From contig DAIUEV010000026.1 in the NCBI GenBank assembly GCA_036844945.1, positions 1 to 37,830 of the forward strand: a stretch of 37,830 bases of DNA. The letters run 5' to 3'. Both the position numbers and the translations under genes were made by a program. Below are positions 16,293 through 23,602 of this stretch, in pieces. Below the pieces are notes generated by a model. That model did no database searches, was not told where the DNA came from, and was given only the letters and a program-made list of their open reading frames with translations. How positions within the stretch are numbered: position 1 is the first letter of the stretch; every line of letters starts with the position of its first letter. The DNA comes from Palsa-461 sp036844945 (GTDB lineage Bacteria > Actinomycetota > Acidimicrobiia > Acidimicrobiales > RAAP-2).

Positions 16293-16298
16293 ACCTTA
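16293..16298 (-). promoter_or_regulatory. Candidate -10 box for ctaC
   Basis: On the minus strand TAAGGT ends 8 nt before GTG 16284, which would give a leaderless or nearly leaderless ctaCDF mRNA in addition to read-through from tatA. Confidence 0.35.
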
Positions 16299-16387
16299 GC
16301 GAACCCCACTTTGGAAATCGAAGTACCTGCTCGGAGGGCCGCCGCTGGTGGCGGCCGGGCCGGGCGGGTGGGGCGCCGCCGAACCGC

Positions 16388-16627
16388 TCAGTTGGTCGAC
16401 GGGTTGGTGGAGGGGGTCGACGGGTTGGTCGAGGGCTTCTCGTCGACCGCCTGGCTGGCGGTCTTGTTGGCCTCCTCCGCCTTGGCCTCCGACACGCCCT
16501 TCTTGAACTCGCTCTGGGCGGAGCCGAGGTTGCGGGCCAGCTTCGGGATCGCCGCGCCACCGAAGAGGATCACCACCACGACGATCAGCACGATCAGAAG
16601 GTCTGGGCCAAAGATCTCTGCCAGCAT
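16388..16627 (-). CDS. tatA: Sec-independent translocase subunit TatA
   Basis: A 79-aa TatA/E protein: one N-terminal membrane helix, the FGGAAIPKLARNLG hinge and start of the amphipathic helix, then a charged helix (SEFKKGVSEAKAEEA). TatA forms the pore that moves folded Tat substrates. The C-terminal tail consists of NPST-type repeats encoded by a 15-bp direct repeat. A perfect GAGGAGG precedes the ATG by 7 nt. It is transcribed towards ctaC, 103 nt ahead. Proximity to the oxidase could favour export of respiratory proteins such as a Rieske protein, which is inference. Confidence 0.93.
   Translation of the reverse strand: MLAEIFGPDLLIVLIVVVVILFGGAAIPKLARNLGSAQSEFKKGVSEAKAEEANKTASQAVDEKPSTNPSTPSTNPSTN
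16394..16429. repeat. 15-bp direct repeat inside tatA
   Basis: GGTCGACGGGTTGGT occurs at 16394-16408 and 16415-16429, a 21-bp period equal to seven codons. It encodes the NPST-rich tail of TatA and could vary in copy number between strains. Confidence 0.8.
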
Positions 16628-16717
16628 GTCGAACCCTCCTCATGGGCCACGTGGCGGCGAACCATCAAAGGTTCTGTCCAAGGTTACCGTGTCCCGCCCG
16701 GCCCGGTCCCCCGCCCC

Positions 16718-17140
16718 TCATCCGGCCAGCAGCACCCCGAGGACCAGGGCGGCGAGGGCGGTCACGCCAGACAGCGAGCCCCAGATGGCCAGTCCCCGCC
16801 GACTGGCCGCCCGGCCGTGGACGAAGGCGGCCAGCCCCGCCAGGGCGACCACCGCGATCTTCACCGAAAGCACCACCCGCCACGCCCCCGACTGGGTCGA
16901 GGGGTGGGTGGCCGAAATGTTCCAGATGCCGGTGGCGACCAGCACCGCGTAGGCGGGCCAGCTGAGTCGGGCGAACGCCCGGGCCACGGTCCGTGGCCCG
17001 TCGGCCGCGATGCCCCGCACGGTGCCGACCAGGCCGGCCAGCACGACCTGGCCGCCCACCCAGACGCTCGCCGCGAGGACGTGCAGCGAGAGCCGGAGCG
17101 CGGTGAGGGCCGGGGCGAGCGACCCGGTGTCCGCTCTCAG
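16718..17140 (-). CDS. CopD-like copper transport membrane protein, probable CTG start
   Basis: A membrane protein of about 140 aa with four helices, resembling the CopD domain that moves copper across the inner membrane. The first helix, LSLHVLAASVWVGG, carries the His and the WVGG typical of CopD, and LSVKIAVVALAG forms a later helix. The first GTG in frame lies inside that first helix, so the real start is upstream. CTG 17140 overlaps the TGA of the preceding hydratase gene as CTGA, and no ATG, GTG or TTG is close. Its place just ahead of tatA-ctaCDF suggests copper supply for CuA and CuB of the oxidase (inference). DUF-type relatives of CopD are an alternative. Confidence 0.65.
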   Translation of the reverse strand: MRADTGSLAPALTALRLSLHVLAASVWVGGQVVLAGLVGTVRGIAADGPRTVARAFARLSWPAYAVLVATGIWNISATHPSTQSGAWRVVLSVKIAVVALAGLAAFVHGRAASRRGLAIWGSLSGVTALAALVLGVLLAG

Positions 17141-17925
17141 CGGCCCTGCCAGTTGGGGGCGCGCTTCTCGGCGAAGGCGATGGGGCCCTCCCGGGCGTCG
17201 GCGGAGCTGAAGACGACCCGGCTCGCCGCGTCGCTCAGGTCCCAGGCCTCGGCCTCGGACACCTCGCCCGCCTGCAGGGTGAGCTGACGCGAGTAGCGGA
17301 CCGACAGCGGGGCGTTCTCGGTGATCCGGCCGGCCAACGCGAGGGCCTCGTCCATCAGCCGGTCCGCCGGCACCACCGCGTTCACGAGGCCGAGCTCGAG
17401 GGCCCGGGCCGCGGTGATCGAGTCGCCGGTCAGGGCCAGCTCCATCGCCAGCGCGATCGGCAGCCGCTTCGGCAGCCGGACCAGCCCGCCGCCCGCCGCC
17501 AGCAGGCCCCGCTTGACCTCGGGGATGCCGAAGACGACGTGTTCGGCCGCCACCACCAGGTCGCAGGCCAGCACGAGCTCGAAGCCCCCCGCCAGGGCCG
17601 GACCGTTCACCGCCGCGATCACCGGGACCGGGATCGCGCGGCGGACGAACCCCGCGAACCCGCCGGTGCTGGCGCTGATCGACCCGCCGGTGCCCGCCGA
17701 GAAGGCCTTCAGGTCCATGCCGGCCGAAAAGGCCTTGTCGCCGGACCCGGTGAGGATGATCACCCGCAGGTCCTCGTCCTTGTCGAGGTCGTCCAACGCC
17801 GCGGTCAGCTGCTTGGTCACCTCGGCGTTGATGGCGTTGCGGGCCTCGGGCCGGTTGAGGGTGAGGACCTCGACCTGACCCCTCCGCTCGCGCAGGATCA
17901 CGGGCGGGCTCTCGCTGTCGGCCAT
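17137..17925 (-). CDS. Enoyl-CoA hydratase
   Basis: A 262-aa canonical crotonase. Oxyanion-hole segments are FSAGMDL (66-72) and NGPALAGGFELVLACD. Both catalytic glutamates are present at the expected 20-residue spacing: Glu116 in GGFE and Glu136 in GIPE. It should therefore hydrate trans-2-enoyl-CoA in beta-oxidation or a related pathway, in contrast to the crotonase at 3117-4001. GGAAGGAG precedes ATG 17925, and a TAGCGT box lies 36 nt upstream. Its stop overlaps the CopD-like start, so it leads the leftward unit that continues into the oxidase genes. Confidence 0.93.
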   Translation of the reverse strand: MADSESPPVILRERRGQVEVLTLNRPEARNAINAEVTKQLTAALDDLDKDEDLRVIILTGSGDKAFSAGMDLKAFSAGTGGSISASTGGFAGFVRRAIPVPVIAAVNGPALAGGFELVLACDLVVAAEHVVFGIPEVKRGLLAAGGGLVRLPKRLPIALAMELALTGDSITAARALELGLVNAVVPADRLMDEALALAGRITENAPLSVRYSRQLTLQAGEVSEAEAWDLSDAASRVVFSSADAREGPIAFAEKRAPNWQGR

Positions 17926-17961
17926 CGGTCGCTCCTTCCGGTCGGTGTCCCGGACCCGGCG

Positions 17962-17967
17962 ACGCTA
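17962..17967 (-). promoter_or_regulatory. Candidate -10 box of the hydratase-CopD unit
   Basis: TAGCGT on the minus strand lies 36 nt before ATG 17925 and leaves a leader containing the GGAAGGAG ribosome-binding site. Confidence 0.35.
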
Positions 17968-18002
17968 TCCCGCGCCGCGCCGGCCGTCCCAGCCGGTCTC
18001 GG

Positions 18003-18776
18003 TCAGGTCACGTCCTGGTCGAAGGTGACGAAGTAGCCGACGACGATCGGGACGAGCCCCCACGCCGCCAGCACGATCGCCGCCAGCCACCAGCTGAGCA
18101 GGTGGGCCCGTTCGCCGGCCGGGGCGAGGCCGCCCGCCACCGCGGCGGCGGCGGCGGAGGGCAGCCACCGGCCCACCTCGGGCAAGAGCCCGTCGAGGAC
18201 CGGCTCGACGATGAAGGTGATCGCGAGGATCGTGACCACCGCCGCGACCTGGTTCTTGACGAGCGTGCCGAGGCCGGCCCCGAGCAGCGCGAGGAGCGCG
18301 AAGGCGGCGAACAGCCCCGGCAGGACCGCCCCGGCCTGGTCGAAGAGGCGGGACACCGAGCCCCCCTCGGTGTGGAGCAGAGGGAGGCCCATGGCCCCGA
18401 CGAAGAGCAAGCTCGCGATCGCGAGGCCGATCCCCCAGATGAGGGCGGCGACCGCCTTGGCGGCGAGGAGCGTCCCCCGGCGCGGCTCGACGAGGAGGGT
18501 CTGGGTCATCGTCTTGTGCCGGTACTCGCCGGTGACCGCGAGGACGCCCACGACGGCGGCCATCCAGATGCCGCCGACGGCGAAGCCCGAGCCGATCAGT
18601 CGGCGCAGGCGGAACGTCGAGACCGGCGCGACGAAACGGACGTGCCCGTGGCCCTTGCCCACCAGGAACACGACGACGATGCCGAGCGCGGTGAACAGGA
18701 GCGTCGCCCCCAGCACCACCCACGGGCCCGGGGAGGTGCGCAGCTTGAACAGCTCGGCGCGGACGGACCGGATCAC
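18003..18776 (-). CDS. ABC-2 type transporter permease
   Basis: A 257-aa membrane subunit of an ABC-2 exporter. It begins with a cytoplasmic RSVRAELFKLRTSP amphipathic segment typical of these permeases, followed by about six membrane helices and the cytoplasmic EYRHKTMTQTLLVEPRR coupling loop. GTG 18776 overlaps the TGA of the ATPase gene as GTGA. The exported substrate is unknown; relatives include bacitracin/drug exporters and NatB-like proteins. The start lies only 37 nt from the assembly gap, but the coding region itself is complete. Confidence 0.88.
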   Translation of the reverse strand: MIRSVRAELFKLRTSPGPWVVLGATLLFTALGIVVVFLVGKGHGHVRFVAPVSTFRLRRLIGSGFAVGGIWMAAVVGVLAVTGEYRHKTMTQTLLVEPRRGTLLAAKAVAALIWGIGLAIASLLFVGAMGLPLLHTEGGSVSRLFDQAGAVLPGLFAAFALLALLGAGLGTLVKNQVAAVVTILAITFIVEPVLDGLLPEVGRWLPSAAAAAVAGGLAPAGERAHLLSWWLAAIVLAAWGLVPIVVGYFVTFDQDVT

Positions 18777-19840
18777 GGCGGCGGCGCGGCGGGTTGACCC
18801 GTGGCGGCGGGCGNNNNNNNNNNNNNNNNNNNNNNNNNNNNNNNNNNNNNNNNNNNNNNNNNNNNNNNNNNNNNNNNNNNNNNNNNNNNNNNNNNNNNNN
18901 NNNNNNNNNNNNNCACGGCTGGCGCCGCGATCTCGGGCCCGGTGAGCGACAGGAACACGGACTCGAGGTCGGTGCTCTGGTTGATGAGCTCGTAAACGAC
19001 GATCTGGCTCTGCGCGAGCACCGGGCCGAGCCGGTTGGGCGTCACCCCCTCGACCAGCACGAGGTCCTCGGTCAGGCGACGGGCCGGGAAGCGGGCGGCG
19101 GCCATCACCCCGAGCAGGCGGTCGGGTTCGGGGGTGCGGACCCGCATCGCCGAGCCCACCTGGGCCGTGAGCGACGAGAGCGGACCCGACGCGCGGGCGT
19201 GGCCGGCCGCGATGATCACCACGTCGTCGGCGATCTGGGCCATCTCGGCGAGCAGGTGCGACGAGATGAGCACGGTGCGGCCCTGGGTGGCGAGGTAGCG
19301 GAGGAAATCGCGCAGCCAGGCGATGCCCTGGGGGTCGAGCCCGTTGCCGGGCTCGTCGAGGATGAGGACCGGTGGGTCGCCGAGCAGCGCCGCGGCCAGC
19401 CCCAGGCGCTGGCGCATCCCGAGGGAGAACCCGCCGACCCGGCGCCCGCCGACATCGGCCAAACCGACGAGGTCCAGCACCTCGGCAACCCGGGTCCTCT
19501 CGATGCCGGCCCCGATCGCGCACATCCGGAGGTGGTCCCGCGCCCGACGGGCCGGGTGGAAGCTGGTCGACTCGAGCAGCGCGCCGACCCGGCGGAGCGG
19601 TTGGGCGAGGTCCTCGTAGCGCTGGCCCCCGATGGTGGCGGTGCCCGCGGTGGCCTTCACCAGGCCGAGGAGGATCCGCAGGGTGGTGGTCTTCCCGGCT
19701 CCGTTCGGCCCGAGGAACCCGGTGATGCGGCCCGGGGCCACACCGAAGCTGAGGTCGGTGACCGCCTGCACGGTGCCGAAGCGCTTGTGGAGCCCCGCAA
19801 CCTCGAGGGCGACCGCGTCGGCCCGGATGCTCGACGCCAC
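18773..19840 (-). CDS. ABC transporter ATPase, interrupted by assembly gap
   Basis: An ABC-type ATPase that energises the adjacent permease. From GTG 19840: Walker A GPNGAGKT (44-51), a degenerate signature FSLGMRQR (138-145), Walker B VLILDEP (158-164), D-loop GLDP, and the SSH switch. The C-terminal extension ends with DLESVFLSLTG, as in DrrA/NatA-type exporters. After 309 residues the sequence enters 100 Ns; beyond them 12 codons (ending AAPPP) lead to a stop overlapping the permease. Since the gap length is probably arbitrary, the missing part and the frame across it are unknown. GTG is preceded by TAAGCT 8 nt upstream. Confidence 0.88.
   Translation of the reverse strand: MASSIRADAVALEVAGLHKRFGTVQAVTDLSFGVAPGRITGFLGPNGAGKTTTLRILLGLVKATAGTATIGGQRYEDLAQPLRRVGALLESTSFHPARRARDHLRMCAIGAGIERTRVAEVLDLVGLADVGGRRVGGFSLGMRQRLGLAAALLGDPPVLILDEPGNGLDPQGIAWLRDFLRYLATQGRTVLISSHLLAEMAQIADDVVIIAAGHARASGPLSSLTAQVGSAMRVRTPEPDRLLGVMAAARFPARRLTEDLVLVEGVTPNRLGPVLAQSQIVVYELINQSTDLESVFLSLTGPEIAAPAVXXXXXXXXXXXXXXXXXXXXXXXXXXXXXXXXXXPAATGQPAAPPP
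18814..18913. other. Assembly gap of 100 Ns
   Basis: Exactly 100 ambiguous bases, the usual placeholder for a scaffold join of unknown length. It interrupts the last codons of the ATPase gene. The flanking frames agree with one continuous gene, but extra sequence could be hidden here. Confidence 0.98.
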
Positions 19841-19848
19841 CGGTCCAC

Positions 19849-19854
19849 AGCTTA
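19849..19854 (-). promoter_or_regulatory. Candidate -10 box for the ABC transporter
   Basis: TAAGCT on the minus strand ends 8 nt before GTG 19840. With the TATCGT box of the divergent gene it gives two back-to-back promoters in a 35-bp intergenic region. Confidence 0.4.
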
Positions 19855-19863
19855 GGGCCGGGC

Positions 19864-19869
19864 TATCGT
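19864..19869 (+). promoter_or_regulatory. -10 box of a probable leaderless transcript
   Basis: TATCGT ends 6 nt before GTG 19876, with no ribosome-binding site between them. Confidence 0.5.
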
Positions 19870-19875
19870 CCGCTC

Positions 19876-20613
19876 GTGCCTCCGGTCGACCGCCTCGTGC
19901 CAAGGGCGACCGCCACCATCGGCCGTCTCGGAAGTGCCTTCTACTTCGCCGAGCCGGCCTCGAGCAGGGCCGACGAACTCGGGCTCGGCCCATTCCGCTT
20001 CTACATCCTTGGGCGCGGGGGCGTGCTCGGCGACGTCGACGCCTCCGTCGTGGTGAGCGCGTTCGGGTACTTCGCGCCGCGGCTCATCCGGTCCCAGTGG
20101 GACAAGGCGCGGGCGATCATGGACCCGCGTGCCGCCGCCCGAGCCCACCTCGAGTGCTGCGCGGAGTTCGGTCGGGCCAAGCTGTCGGGTCTCGACGGGC
20201 TGGACGCGCTCTGCGATGGCCTCGGCGCGGTCAACGACGCCGCCGATCCGGCCGGTCTCGCGCTCTACGCCGGGATCAGCGCGGAGCCGCTCGTCGACGA
20301 CCCCCCGGGGCGGACGATGCAGCTCGTGACCGTGCTGCGCGAGTACCGCGGGTCTGCGCACCTGGTGGCCGTCCTCGCCCAGCTGCTCGAGCCGCGGATC
20401 GCGCACTACATCCGGAGGCCCGAGATGTTCTCGACGTTCGGCTACGAGGACGACGACGTCCCCGAGGTGACCGACGAGCACCGGCGCCAGCTGGAGGCGG
20501 CCGACGAGCTCACGAACCGCATGGTCGCCCGGGCCTACTCCGTGCTCGACGACAAGCAAGCCGACGCGGTCCTGGCCGGGCTCGACGCCATGGAGAAGGC
20601 GATCTCGGACTGA
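19876..20613 (+). CDS. Conserved actinobacterial protein, SCO6745-like
   Basis: A 245-aa soluble, helix-rich protein. The segment GPFRFYILGRGGVLGDVDA, then AFGYFAPRL and WDKARAI, resembles the family I know as SCO6745, whose function is not established. The N-terminal half contains a conserved aromatic/Gly-rich region and the C-terminal half amphipathic helices, including a paired acidic stretch EDDDVPEVTDEHR. No catalytic motif or membrane segment is visible. It lies divergent from the ABC exporter and converges with a small membrane protein gene. GTG 19876 is supported by the leaderless-type promoter and by the intergenic distance. Confidence 0.7.
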   Translation: MPPVDRLVPRATATIGRLGSAFYFAEPASSRADELGLGPFRFYILGRGGVLGDVDASVVVSAFGYFAPRLIRSQWDKARAIMDPRAAARAHLECCAEFGRAKLSGLDGLDALCDGLGAVNDAADPAGLALYAGISAEPLVDDPPGRTMQLVTVLREYRGSAHLVAVLAQLLEPRIAHYIRRPEMFSTFGYEDDDVPEVTDEHRRQLEAADELTNRMVARAYSVLDDKQADAVLAGLDAMEKAISD

Positions 20614-20628
20614 CGGTCCGGCCGCGGC

Positions 20629-21180
20629 TCAGTCCCGGGGCTCCTCCCAGGACCGGGCGTCGACGGTGCCGGCGGGGGCGCCCGCCTTCGCCGGGCCGCG
20701 CATGAGAAGGCGCACCGCCCGGTGGTGGACCACCGCGTTCTGCACCCCGAGCGAGATGGCCGTGAAGAGGACGAGGCTCGCCGCGGTGATGTCGATCGGC
20801 CCGTGGAGCCCCGAGACGACCGGGCTGAGCGCGAGGTGCAGCCCGGCCGAGACCAGCCACAGGCCGACCGTCAGCCAGGTGCCCTGCTGGATCACGGCCC
20901 CCCGCTCGGCCGGGGTGAGCCGGACGCTGGCCGCCCGGAGCGCGCCGGTCGCGCCGGCCACCACGAGGCAGCTGCCGATGGCGAGCATCGAGACCTCGGC
21001 CCCGGGTGAGTGGGTCTCGGTGAAGTGGATGAACTGGAAGAGCCCAATGAGGGAGAGGACGACCGGCACGCGGCCGGCGAAGCGGAGCCGCACCCGGCGG
21101 ACCCGCCGCTGGCGGTAGAGGACCCAGGCGAACACCGCGGCGTCGATGGCGAGATCGAGCGGGCTCACCCGCCCGACCAT
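20629..21180 (-). CDS. Hypothetical membrane protein
   Basis: A 183-aa protein with four to five hydrophobic segments. It starts with DLAIDAAVFAWVLYRQ, then a cluster of arginines (RRVRRVRLR), a helix ending in FQFIHFTE, and further helices, closing with a charged C-terminal tail. This layout recalls small uncharacterised membrane proteins of the DUF1453/CcdC type, but I cannot assign it with confidence. It overlaps no neighbour and is followed by an SCO6745-like gene in the opposite direction, 15 nt away. Confidence 0.75.
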   Translation of the reverse strand: MVGRVSPLDLAIDAAVFAWVLYRQRRVRRVRLRFAGRVPVVLSLIGLFQFIHFTETHSPGAEVSMLAIGSCLVVAGATGALRAASVRLTPAERGAVIQQGTWLTVGLWLVSAGLHLALSPVVSGLHGPIDITAASLVLFTAISLGVQNAVVHHRAVRLLMRGPAKAGAPAGTVDARSWEEPRD

Positions 21181-21217
21181 AACCCCCGGGCGGGCCGCTC
21201 CCGCCTCGCCGGGAATC

Positions 21218-21724
21218 TCAGGCGCCCGCTTCCAGCGCGAGCAGGGCCCGCTTCGTCGGCAGCCCGCCGCCGTAGCCGCCGATCGTCCCGTCGGCGGCGA
21301 TGACCCGGTGACACGGGAGCACGATCGGGATCGGGTTCGCCCCGTTCGCCTGGCCGACGGCCCGGAACGCCCGGGGTCGCCCGACCCAGCGGGCCAGCTC
21401 GGCGTAGCTGATCGTCTCGCCGTAGGGGATGTCGGCCAGTGCGGTCCACACGTCGCGCTGGAAGTCGGTCCCCTCGAGCGACAGCGGCAGCTCGAACTGC
21501 CGGCGCTTGCCCGCGAAGTACTCGTCGAGCTGGCGGGCGGCGTCGCGGACCGGCCCCCGCACCGCGGCGCGGTCGCGCGAGACCTTGGACGAACGCCCGG
21601 GCACCGGCAGAAGGATCTCGGTCACCGCGTCGGCGTCGCCGGCGACGACGAGGTCGCCGATCGGGCTCTCGACGCAGAGCTGCGTCGCGGTCGTTTGGGC
21701 GTGCAGCTTCGTGGCCAGGGTCAT
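21218..21724 (-). CDS. ogt: Methylated-DNA--protein-cysteine methyltransferase
   Basis: A 168-aa O6-alkylguanine-DNA alkyltransferase. The acceptor Cys138 lies in LPCHRVI, the arginine finger is Arg121 in RAVGQANGANP, and the C-terminal IGGYGGGLPTKRALLALE completes the active-site domain. An N-terminal RNase H-like domain of about 80 residues precedes it, as in Ogt. It repairs O6-methylguanine by a single-turnover transfer. GAGGAGG lies 6 nt before ATG 21724. It stands alone, with no ada or alkA next to it. Confidence 0.96.
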   Translation of the reverse strand: MTLATKLHAQTTATQLCVESPIGDLVVAGDADAVTEILLPVPGRSSKVSRDRAAVRGPVRDAARQLDEYFAGKRRQFELPLSLEGTDFQRDVWTALADIPYGETISYAELARWVGRPRAFRAVGQANGANPIPIVLPCHRVIAADGTIGGYGGGLPTKRALLALEAGA

Positions 21725-21812
21725 CGTCGCCCTCCTCTTCGTCTCGCCCTCGATCGTGGCACGCGGGCGCGCCCGATTCTGGGCGGATCCGGACAGGCGG
21801 CGACCGGCGGCC

Positions 21813-22454
21813 TCAGGGCGCGGGGACGAGATCGGCGGTCATCACCATGGTGGCGGCGAGCAGCGGGATCCGGCCCGCGCCGAGGACCCGGACCGGCTCG
21901 AAACCACACTCGCGGGCGATCTGGCTGATCGTCTTCTTGGAGAAGAACTTGATGTGCCCGTAGTCGGCGAGCGGCCCCCAGTGCGAGTCCGACCTGCCGG
22001 TGACCACGATGGCGAGGTTCTTCCAATAGCCGTGGTACGGGGTGGTGATGATCGCCTGTCCCCGGTCGCCCAGCGCCTCGCGGCAACGGGCGAAGAGGAC
22101 GCGGGGCAAGAACAGGTGCTCGATCACCTCGGCGGACACGACGACGTCGAACTGCCCTCGCAGGGACCCGGGGAGCGGCTCGTTCAGGTCGTGGACGACG
22201 AAGGGGACGCCGGGGTTGGCCCGGCGGGCCCGCTCGATCCCGCTCTCGGTGAAGTCGACGCCCGTCACCTGCTTGCCGGCCTCCCGGATCCGCGCCGTGA
22301 GCGCGCCGTTGCCGCAGCCGAGGTCGAGGACCCGCACCGGGCCGTCGGGGAGCGCCTTCAGCACCGCCGGCACGAGGTAGTGGTGGTTCTCGGCGGCGCC
22401 GGAGAACTCCCACTCGGGGTAGCTCGCCTCGGCGCGTTCGGTTCCGGAGGCCAC
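21813..22454 (-). CDS. Class I SAM-dependent methyltransferase
   Basis: A 213-aa methyltransferase with motif I VLDLGCGNG (42-50), an acidic motif II region VTGVDFTES, and EVIEHLF after the third strand. The overall order resembles UbiG-like and lipid/sugar-tailoring methyltransferases; a long C-terminal region (YHGYWKNLAIV and KFFSKKTI) likely forms the acceptor pocket. The substrate is unknown. GTG 22454 is preceded at 6 nt by TAGCCT, so the gene probably has its own leaderless promoter although it lies 68 nt behind the epimerase in the same direction. Confidence 0.88.
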   Translation of the reverse strand: MASGTERAEASYPEWEFSGAAENHHYLVPAVLKALPDGPVRVLDLGCGNGALTARIREAGKQVTGVDFTESGIERARRANPGVPFVVHDLNEPLPGSLRGQFDVVVSAEVIEHLFLPRVLFARCREALGDRGQAIITTPYHGYWKNLAIVVTGRSDSHWGPLADYGHIKFFSKKTISQIARECGFEPVRVLGAGRIPLLAATMVMTADLVPAP

Positions 22455-22460
22455 GGTCGC

Positions 22461-22466
22461 AGGCTA
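22461..22466 (-). promoter_or_regulatory. -10 box of a probable leaderless transcript (methyltransferase)
   Basis: TAGCCT on the minus strand ends 6 nt before GTG 22454, the same box and spacing as for the aarF-like gene. Confidence 0.5.
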
Positions 22467-22522
22467 CGCGGCGGTTCACGCCGACCGGTGGTTCCCCGCC
22501 CGCCCCCGGCCGGGGGCGGGGG

Positions 22523-23602
22523 TCAGGAGCGCTCCGGCCAGGTGAAGAGGCGGGCGCGCTCGGGTCGCACGTAGCCGTGGTCGAGGAACCAGCGGGCCGA
22601 GTCGGCGATCGCCTCGGCGGCGGGCCGCGAGGTGTAGCCGAGCTCAACGCGGGCCCGGGAGTCGTCGAACACCATGTGCTCGAGCGACATGCGGGCCGCC
22701 TCGAGCGGCACGTGGGGCTCGCGCCGGAGGAGGCGCCCCTCGATCAGGTCGGAGGCGAGTCCGGCTCCGAGGCCCACGAGGCCCGGCCACCGCCTCCCGG
22801 GCGCGGGCAGCCCGGTCACCGACGCGGCGGTGCCCAGCAGCTCGCCCATCGGCAGGTTCTCCCCGCCGATGATGTAGCTGCGGCCGCGGCGCCCGCGTTC
22901 GAGCGCGAGCAGGTGACCGACGGCTAGGTCCTCCACGTGCGAGACGTTCATGGCGGTGTCGACATACCCGGGCATCCGGCCGTTCAGGAAGTCGAGGAGC
23001 ACCTTTCCGGTCGGGGTGGGTCGGATGTCGCGGGGGCCGAGCGGGAAGGTCGGGTGCACCAGGGAGAGTGGCGCCCCTTCGGCGGCGGCCCGGAGCGCCT
23101 CGTGCTCGGCGACGTACTTGGACTGCTTGTAGGAGCCGAACAGGTGGTCGATCCGCGCGGCGGCCCGCTCGTCGGCGGGGTGGTCCCGGGAGCCCTCGAG
23201 GCCGATCGTGGCGACGGTGCTCGTGTAGACGATCCGCTCGCTCCCGGCCTCGAGCGCCGCGTCGATCACGTGCCGGGTCCCCTCCACGTTCACGTCGTAG
23301 AAGACCGAGCGGTCCTTGGCCCAGAACTGGAACAGGGCGGCGGTGTGGAACACCGCCCGCGCGCCGGCGAGTCCCTTTTCCACGTCGTCGCGGGACCGGA
23401 TGTCCACGCTCACCCGCTCGAGGTCCAGCCCGTCGAGGTTCGACTCGTTCCCGCCCGGCTCGACCAGCGCGACGACCTCGGCTTGGCGCTCGAGGAGCGC
23501 GCGCACGATGGCCGAGCCGATGAACCCGGCGGCCCCGGTGACCGCGACCCGGTCGCCGGGTCGGAGCGTGAACGGCGGGTCGGCGCCGCCTCGGTCGCTC
23601 AA
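22523..23602 (-). CDS. NAD-dependent epimerase/reductase, HpnA-like extended SDR
   Basis: A 359-aa extended short-chain dehydrogenase. The Rossmann motif is TGAAGFIG (22-29); the catalytic pair is Tyr158 and Lys162 (YKQSK), with Ser/Thr at 127-129 (TST). The segment HTAALFQFWAKD and NVEGTRHVIDAALEAG recall HpnA, the hopanoid-associated sugar epimerase, and dihydroflavonol-reductase-like enzymes. The start is TTG 23602, which overlaps the aminotransferase stop as TTGA, so the two are coupled. The pairing suggests two steps in one pathway, for example oxidoreduction and amination of a lipid or sugar side chain (inference). No hopanoid cyclase is in view. Confidence 0.85.
   Translation of the reverse strand: MSDRGGADPPFTLRPGDRVAVTGAAGFIGSAIVRALLERQAEVVALVEPGGNESNLDGLDLERVSVDIRSRDDVEKGLAGARAVFHTAALFQFWAKDRSVFYDVNVEGTRHVIDAALEAGSERIVYTSTVATIGLEGSRDHPADERAAARIDHLFGSYKQSKYVAEHEALRAAAEGAPLSLVHPTFPLGPRDIRPTPTGKVLLDFLNGRMPGYVDTAMNVSHVEDLAVGHLLALERGRRGRSYIIGGENLPMGELLGTAASVTGLPAPGRRWPGLVGLGAGLASDLIEGRLLRREPHVPLEAARMSLEHMVFDDSRARVELGYTSRPAAEAIADSARWFLDHGYVRPERARLFTWPERS

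Noticed and set aside
16394..16429. Direct repeats as a possible CRISPR or att site
   Set aside because: Only two 15-bp copies, in frame within tatA, encoding a low-complexity tail.
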